Under the pieces are notes generated by a model, which saw only the letters and a program-made list of their open reading frames with translations, searched no databases and was not told the origin of the DNA. 64,000 bases of DNA from Stigmatella ashevillena (GTDB lineage Bacteria; Myxococcota; Myxococcia; Myxococcales; Myxococcaceae), in the NCBI RefSeq assembly GCF_028368975.1, contig NZ_JAQNDM010000002.1:4582425-4646424 (forward strand), in the 5' to 3' direction. Made by a program: the position numbers and the translations under genes. Position 1 is the first letter of the stretch; each line of letters begins with the position of its first letter. Shown in pieces: positions 59,777-64,000 of this stretch.

Positions 59777-60928
59777 GTGACATCCTCCGCCATCACCCAG
59801 CAACAGGTGCATACCTTTCTCTCCAGCCTCTTCGAAGAGGATCTGCACGCCAAGCGAGTGCTGTCGCTGTCGCTGGCCACCTTGGGCGTCATCCACGCCG
59901 CGAGCCTGTCGGTGTACGCCATCGGCCAAGCGCTGGCGATGGCTCGAGGCACTCAGGGCAAGCACGGGATAAAACAAGTGGACCGACTGCTATCCAACAC
60001 GGGGATACCTGTATGGGACCTGTTCTCGCTCTGGGTGCCGTACGTGCTGGGGCAGCGCAGCGAAGCCTTGGTGGCGCTGGACTGGACGGACTTCGAGGCC
60101 GATGATCAGACGACGCTGGTGGCCTCGCTGGTTACTCAGCATGGACGGCCCACGCCCTTGGTGTGGCTGAGCGTGCACAAATCCACCCTCAAGGGCCTGC
60201 GCAACGAGGTGGAAGACGCAGTGGTGCTGAGGCTGCGCGAAGTCATCCCCGCCGAGGTGAAGGTGACGTTCGTGGCGGACCGGGGCTTTGCCGACCAGAA
60301 GCTCTACGCCCTGCTGGGACAGGTGGGCTTCGAGTACGTGGTGCGTTTCCGCCAGTGCATTACCGTCACCAGTGACAAGGGCGAGCGGCGCACCGCGGCA
60401 GACTGGGTGCCCAAGGCAGGCCACCTGCGCAAACTGCCACAGGCCCTTGTCACCGCAGACTGCACACAGGTGGGCGCGGTGGTGTGCGTGAAGAAGAAAG
60501 GCATGAAGGAGCCGTGGTGTCTGGCCACCAGTCTACACCTGGCTTCAGCGGCCGAAGTGGTGGCGCTCTACAGCCGCAGATTCACCATCGAGGAGAGCTT
60601 CCGGGACATCAAGGACCTGAAGTTCGGCATGGGGCTGTCTGAAGTGCGCATCGCTGAACCGGAGAGGCGCGACCGACTGCTGCTGCTCAGTGCCTTGGCG
60701 TGTGCACTGCTGACGCTGCTGGGCGCCGCAGGTGAGAGTCTGGGCATGGAGCGCCAGCTCAAGGCCAACACCGACAAGCGCCGCACCTACTCGCTGTTCC
60801 GCCAGGGCTGCATGTACTACCAAGCCATTCCCAACATGCCTGAGCACCGCTTGCGCCCTCTCATCGAGCGATTCATTCAACTTCTCAGCCAGCAGCCCCT
60901 TTTCAGCCACGCCTTCGGGGTCATTTGA
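59777..60928 (+). CDS. IS4-family DDE transposase
   Basis: 383 residues from GTG 59777. The DDE elements are visible: first Asp in VALDWTDFEAD, second Asp in TFVADRGFAD, and the Y-R-E-K signature in LYSRRFTIEESFRDIKDLKF, which contains the catalytic Glu. It cuts and joins the ends of its own element. The TGA stop at 60926-60928 reaches into the right inverted repeat. No frameshift or second frame is needed. Confidence 0.93.
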   Translation: MTSSAITQQQVHTFLSSLFEEDLHAKRVLSLSLATLGVIHAASLSVYAIGQALAMARGTQGKHGIKQVDRLLSNTGIPVWDLFSLWVPYVLGQRSEALVALDWTDFEADDQTTLVASLVTQHGRPTPLVWLSVHKSTLKGLRNEVEDAVVLRLREVIPAEVKVTFVADRGFADQKLYALLGQVGFEYVVRFRQCITVTSDKGERRTAADWVPKAGHLRKLPQALVTADCTQVGAVVCVKKKGMKEPWCLATSLHLASAAEVVALYSRRFTIEESFRDIKDLKFGMGLSEVRIAEPERRDRLLLLSALACALLTLLGAAGESLGMERQLKANTDKRRTYSLFRQGCMYYQAIPNMPEHRLRPLIERFIQLLSQQPLFSHAFGVI

Positions 60929-60942
60929 GGGGATGCCTCAGG
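60926..60942 (-). repeat. Right terminal inverted repeat of the IS
   Basis: tgaggggatgcctcagg, the complement of the left end; overlaps the transposase stop codon. Confidence 0.9.
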
Positions 60943-60949
60943 GCGCAAC
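60943..60949. repeat. Right target-site duplication
   Basis: gcgcaac, the second copy of the 7-bp target duplication. Confidence 0.85.
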
Positions 60950-61032
60950 CCTTTCGGTTTCCTCGTTTACCCTTTGGAACCCTACCCAGCAGTGCTAGTA
61001 CAGACGTCATACAATCCATCTGGTGAAATGAA

Positions 61033-64000
61033 ATGCGTCAGACCTTCGGTTGGATGATGGCAGTATTTTTTTGCTGTACAGCAGGAGGGTGGGCCAGAGA
61101 AGAGAAGCCGGATGTGCGGCTAATAGAGGCTCAGTCGCATTTTGACGAGGCAACAAAACTCAAGGATGCGGGCAAGTATTCCGAGGCCCTCACACAGGCT
61201 GAGCGTGCACTCTCGCTGAAGGAGTCCGTACTTGGAAGCACCCATCTTGACGTCTCCATTTGCCTAAATCTCCTGGGGGACACCTATCGGCTGAAAGGGG
61301 CGCTAGCTCATGCGGAGCCCCTCCTTCAGCGGGCTCTGGACATCCGTGAGGCCTCTCTCGGGAAAAGCCATCCCGACGTCGCATCCTCTCTCAATAGCCT
61401 AGCCATTCTCTACTCTACCCAGGGGTTGTACGATCGAGCAGAGCCTCTCTTCCAGCGCGCTCTAGACATTCGCGAGGCCTCTCTCGGGAAAAGCCATCCC
61501 GACGTCGCATCCTCTCTCAATGGCCTAGCCATTCTCTACAAGAATCAGGGATCGTATGCTCGCGCCGAGCCCTTCTATCAGCGGGCTCTGGACATCCAAG
61601 AGGCCTTCTTCGGAAAAAATCATCCCCTCGTCGCATCTGCTCTCAATAACCTCGCTAATCTCTACTCTACCCAGGGGTTATCTGATAAAGCTAAGCCCCT
61701 CTTCCAGCGCGCTCTAGACATTCGCGAGGTCTCTCTCGGAAAAAATCATCCCGACGTCGCGACCTCTCTCCACAACCTCGCTAACCTCTACTCTGCCCAA
61801 GGATTGTACGATCAGGCAGAGCCCCTTTTCCAACGCGCTCTGGACATTCGCGAGACCTCTCTCGGAAAAAATCATCCCCTCGTCGCATCTTCTCTCAAGA
61901 ACCTCGGCTCTCTCTACTCTGCCCAGGGGTTGTATGGCAAAGCTGAACCCCTCTACAAGAGGGCGCTGGATATCTACGAGGCCTCCCTCGGCAAAAATCA
62001 TCCCGACGTCGCTCAATCCCTCAATGTCCTCGCCGCTCTCTACTATGCTCAGGGATCGTATGGCCAGGCAGAGCCCCTCTTCCAGCGGGCTCTGAACATC
62101 CAAGAAGTCTCTCTCGGAGAAAATCATCCCCTCGTCGCTCCTACTCTCAATAACCTTGCCATCCTCTACTTTGCCCAAGGGTTGTATAGCCGGGCAGAGC
62201 CCCTCTATCAGCGGGCTCTGGACATCCAAGAGACCTCCCTCGGCAAAACACATCCCGACGTCGCAGCCTCTCTCAATAATCTCGCACTCCTCTACTTTGA
62301 CCAGGGAAGGTATGGCCGGGCAGAGTCCCTCTACCAGCGGGCTCTGGACATTCGAGAGACCTCTCTCGGCAAAACACATCCTCTCACTGCATCTTCTCTC
62401 AACAACCTTGCCGTCCTCTACAAAACCCAGGGGTTGTATGGCCGGGCAGAGCCTCTCTACCAGCAGGCTCTGAGCATTCAGGAAGCCTCCCTTGGCAAAA
62501 CACATCCTGACGTCGCCACTTCTCTCCTCAACTTGGCTAACATCTACTATGAGCAAGGATTGTATGACCGGGCAGAGCCTCTCCACCAGCGCGCTTTAGC
62601 CATCAAAGAAGCAACCCTCGGCAAAACACATCCTGACGTCGCTTCTTCTCTCCACAATCTCGCCAATATTTACTTTAAACAAGGGTTGTATGGCCGGGCA
62701 GAGCCTCTTTACCAGCGCGCTTTAGCCATCAAAGAGGCATCCCTCGGCAAAACACATCCTAATGTCGCTTCTTCTCTCCACAATCTCGCCGCTCTCTATT
62801 TTGCCCAGGGATTGTATGGCCGAGCTGAATTCCTCTTCCGGCGAGCGCGCTCTATCTGGGAAGCGTCTTTCGACAACAATCACCCCTTGTTAGCTGAATC
62901 ACTCAACGAATTAGGCAGACTTCGTCTGGCCCAGCATCGCCTATCTGACGCTCTTCCTCTTCTCTCTCGCTCTTTCTCCATCTCCGAGCGCCGTCTTCGT
63001 CACGAGGCTCTCGACTTCTCCGAGTCCCGCCTCTCCTCCTTCCTCTCCCTGCTTCGTGCCGATGAGCAAAGGCTTTATGCCCTGCTGCACGCTCACCCTC
63101 AGGACGCTCGCGTTCAACGCTTGGCCCTCAGCGCCTCTCTTCTACTCAAAGGACGATCCAGCGCGGAAGCTGCCCACATCTCTCGCACCCTCTACCTAAA
63201 CCTGAGTCCTGCAGACCGCGATTCCTTCGAGCGCCTCCGGGGTTTGCGCACTCAACTGGCATCCCTCTCCTTCTCAGGCCCGGGCTCTTTGCCCTCAGAC
63301 GCCTATCAACAGCGTCTCCAAGCCCTCACCGAAGAGGGTGACTCGCTCGAAGTGGAACTAGCCAAACGCTCTGCTCCCCTTCGCTCCCTCACTGCGCTTC
63401 CTTCCCCTGACGACATTGTCTCCAGCGTCGCCTCCTCTCTCCCCAAGGACTCAGCCCTCGTCGAATTCATCACCTACAACCACAACCCTTTGGTTTCCAA
63501 ACCTGGCACCCCTCCTGCCAAGATTGTCAGCAACCTGCGCTACTTCGCTTTGGTCCTTTTCCCTGATGCTTCTATCCACTCCGTAGACCTCGGCCCCGCT
63601 TCTCCCATCGACCAAGCCTCCTCTCGCCTTCGCGATGCCCTGGCTGAGAAAGACGCCTCCTTCCAATCCACCGCTCAAGAACTCTACCGACGCGCCTTTC
63701 TGCCCTTACTCCCCCTGCTGGGTTCTACCCGCCGCCTCTTCCTTTCTCTCGACGGCCAACTGAACCTCATCCCTTTCGCCGCTCTCCATGATGGCCAGAG
63801 TTTCCTTCTCGACTCCTTCGATTTCTCCTACCTCACCTCTGGCCGGGAACGGCTGCCTCATTCCCAAGACACCGTTCCCGCTTCCTCCATCTTTGTTCTC
63901 GCTGACCCTGATTTCTCCTCTCCCTTTACTTCTGCTTCTTCCACTTCCTCTCCTCCCGTCGGCTCTCTAGAGCGCTTCTTCTCTCTACCTCATTCTGACC
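61033..64000 (+). CDS. TPR-CHAT protein, truncated by the right window edge
   Basis: At least 989 codons from ATG 61033. A hydrophobic N-terminus (FGWMMAVFFCCTAGGWARE) suggests export. After one degenerate TPR, thirteen 42-residue repeats of the kinesin-light-chain type follow, typified by HPDVASSLNNLAILYSTQGL with YDRAEPLFQRALDIREASLG. A helical linker leads to the start of a CHAT (caspase-like) domain: PKDSALVEFITYN, LFLSLDGQLNLIPFAALHDG, FDFSYLTSGRERLPHS. The catalytic His and Cys lie beyond the edge. CHAT proteases fused to TPR occur in bacterial immunity and cell-death systems. Codons are poorer in G/C at third positions than in the neighbours, and it starts 91 bp after an IS, so lateral acquisition is plausible. 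Confidence 0.88.
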   Translation, partial: MRQTFGWMMAVFFCCTAGGWAREEKPDVRLIEAQSHFDEATKLKDAGKYSEALTQAERALSLKESVLGSTHLDVSICLNLLGDTYRLKGALAHAEPLLQRALDIREASLGKSHPDVASSLNSLAILYSTQGLYDRAEPLFQRALDIREASLGKSHPDVASSLNGLAILYKNQGSYARAEPFYQRALDIQEAFFGKNHPLVASALNNLANLYSTQGLSDKAKPLFQRALDIREVSLGKNHPDVATSLHNLANLYSAQGLYDQAEPLFQRALDIRETSLGKNHPLVASSLKNLGSLYSAQGLYGKAEPLYKRALDIYEASLGKNHPDVAQSLNVLAALYYAQGSYGQAEPLFQRALNIQEVSLGENHPLVAPTLNNLAILYFAQGLYSRAEPLYQRALDIQETSLGKTHPDVAASLNNLALLYFDQGRYGRAESLYQRALDIRETSLGKTHPLTASSLNNLAVLYKTQGLYGRAEPLYQQALSIQEASLGKTHPDVATSLLNLANIYYEQGLYDRAEPLHQRALAIKEATLGKTHPDVASSLHNLANIYFKQGLYGRAEPLYQRALAIKEASLGKTHPNVASSLHNLAALYFAQGLYGRAEFLFRRARSIWEASFDNNHPLLAESLNELGRLRLAQHRLSDALPLLSRSFSISERRLRHEALDFSESRLSSFLSLLRADEQRLYALLHAHPQDARVQRLALSASLLLKGRSSAEAAHISRTLYLNLSPADRDSFERLRGLRTQLASLSFSGPGSLPSDAYQQRLQALTEEGDSLEVELAKRSAPLRSLTALPSPDDIVSSVASSLPKDSALVEFITYNHNPLVSKPGTPPAKIVSNLRYFALVLFPDASIHSVDLGPASPIDQASSRLRDALAEKDASFQSTAQELYRRAFLPLLPLLGSTRRLFLSLDGQLNLIPFAALHDGQSFLLDSFDFSYLTSGRERLPHSQDTVPASSIFVLADPDFSSPFTSASSTSSPPVGSLERFFSLPHSD
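61290..62920 (+). repeat. 126-bp tandem repeats encoding TPR units
   Basis: About thirteen consecutive 126-bp units, each with near-constant blocks such as gagcccctcttccagcg and ctcggcaaaacacatcc. Units differ mainly in a few codons, which points to recent amplification and likely copy-number variation between strains. Confidence 0.8.

Larger units (their letters stand above)
59684..60942 (+). mobile_element. IS4-family insertion sequence, complete
   Basis: 1259 bp. Terminal inverted repeats are cctgaggcatcccctca at 59684-59700 and its complement at 60926-60942, a perfect 17-bp match. It is flanked by a 7-bp direct repeat. It carries a single uninterrupted transposase gene. The stop codon of this gene lies inside the right inverted repeat. 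All parts are intact, so the element looks recently inserted and possibly active. Confidence 0.92.

Noticed and set aside
59138-59977. A 279-codon minus-strand frame crossing the IS left end
   Set aside because: Its start lies inside the transposase gene on the other strand and it crosses the inverted repeat, so it cannot be a native gene.
61290-62920. Regular 126-bp repeats considered as a CRISPR or satellite array
   Set aside because: The repeats are in frame, encode TPR helices and have no spacers.
1-64000. tRNA, rRNA or riboswitch genes
   Set aside because: I saw no cloverleaf with a recognisable T-loop, rRNA signature or known riboswitch motif, but this was by eye and a covariance-model search would be decisive.

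Overview
The window is GC-rich, densely coded DNA from a delta-proteobacterial predator, almost certainly a myxobacterium of the Cystobacterineae (Stigmatella/Archangium/Cystobacter/Myxococcus-like). This rests on the protein repertoire: many lipoproteins, a fused Ser/Thr kinase-ATPase-histidine kinase, Asp-Thr-Asp-Ala-Gly-Pro linker repeats, EcsC, and toxin lipoproteins of a myxobacterial type. I recognise no tRNA, rRNA or CRISPR array. The species call is inference.

Bases 1-23600 are mostly ordinary chromosome: secreted and lipoprotein unknowns, two serine beta-lactamase-fold hydrolases, a DUF4139 protein, Ohr, an SGNH esterase, an orphan BoxB-type benzoyl-CoA epoxidase, a subtilase, a histidine phosphatase, an aquaporin fused to a decayed arsenate reductase domain, a GH43-type lipoprotein, an EcsC protein with a histone-like tail, a porin-like barrel, and an SDR/LysR divergent pair. 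Bases 23600-42400 hold polysaccharide-degrading genes (GH92, GH18, PL7, a GH43-like secreted propeller), the giant hybrid kinase, and a translationally coupled pair: a nucleoside 2-deoxyribosyltransferase-like enzyme followed by a 2-oxoglutarate oxygenase whose metal-binding Asp is replaced by Gly, as in Fe/2OG halogenases.

Bases 42590-46060 hold an AAA+ ATPase plus subtilase pair resembling the IetAS anti-phage system. From about 47150 the DNA is accessory. Two tandem units, both transcribed leftward, have the ancestral order kinase - outer-membrane barrel - toxin-like lipoprotein - immunity-like protein. The right unit (52466-59083) is complete. The left unit (47818-52379) has a deleted kinase and a barrel shrunk to 60 codons, but intact toxin-like and immunity-like genes. 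A third kinase 5' end (47583-47731) abuts an RCC1 fragment. The two units are near-identical except across the toxin 3' end and immunity 5' half, which is what diversified toxin/immunity specificity would produce. An IS4-type element (59684-60942, 7-bp target duplication) borders the array, followed by a TPR-CHAT protein that runs off the right edge.

The two strongest candidates for undescribed biology are the deoxyribosyltransferase/HxG-oxygenase operon (28990-30806) and the tandem SitA-like toxin array (47583-59083). Function in both cases is inferred from motifs and architecture only.
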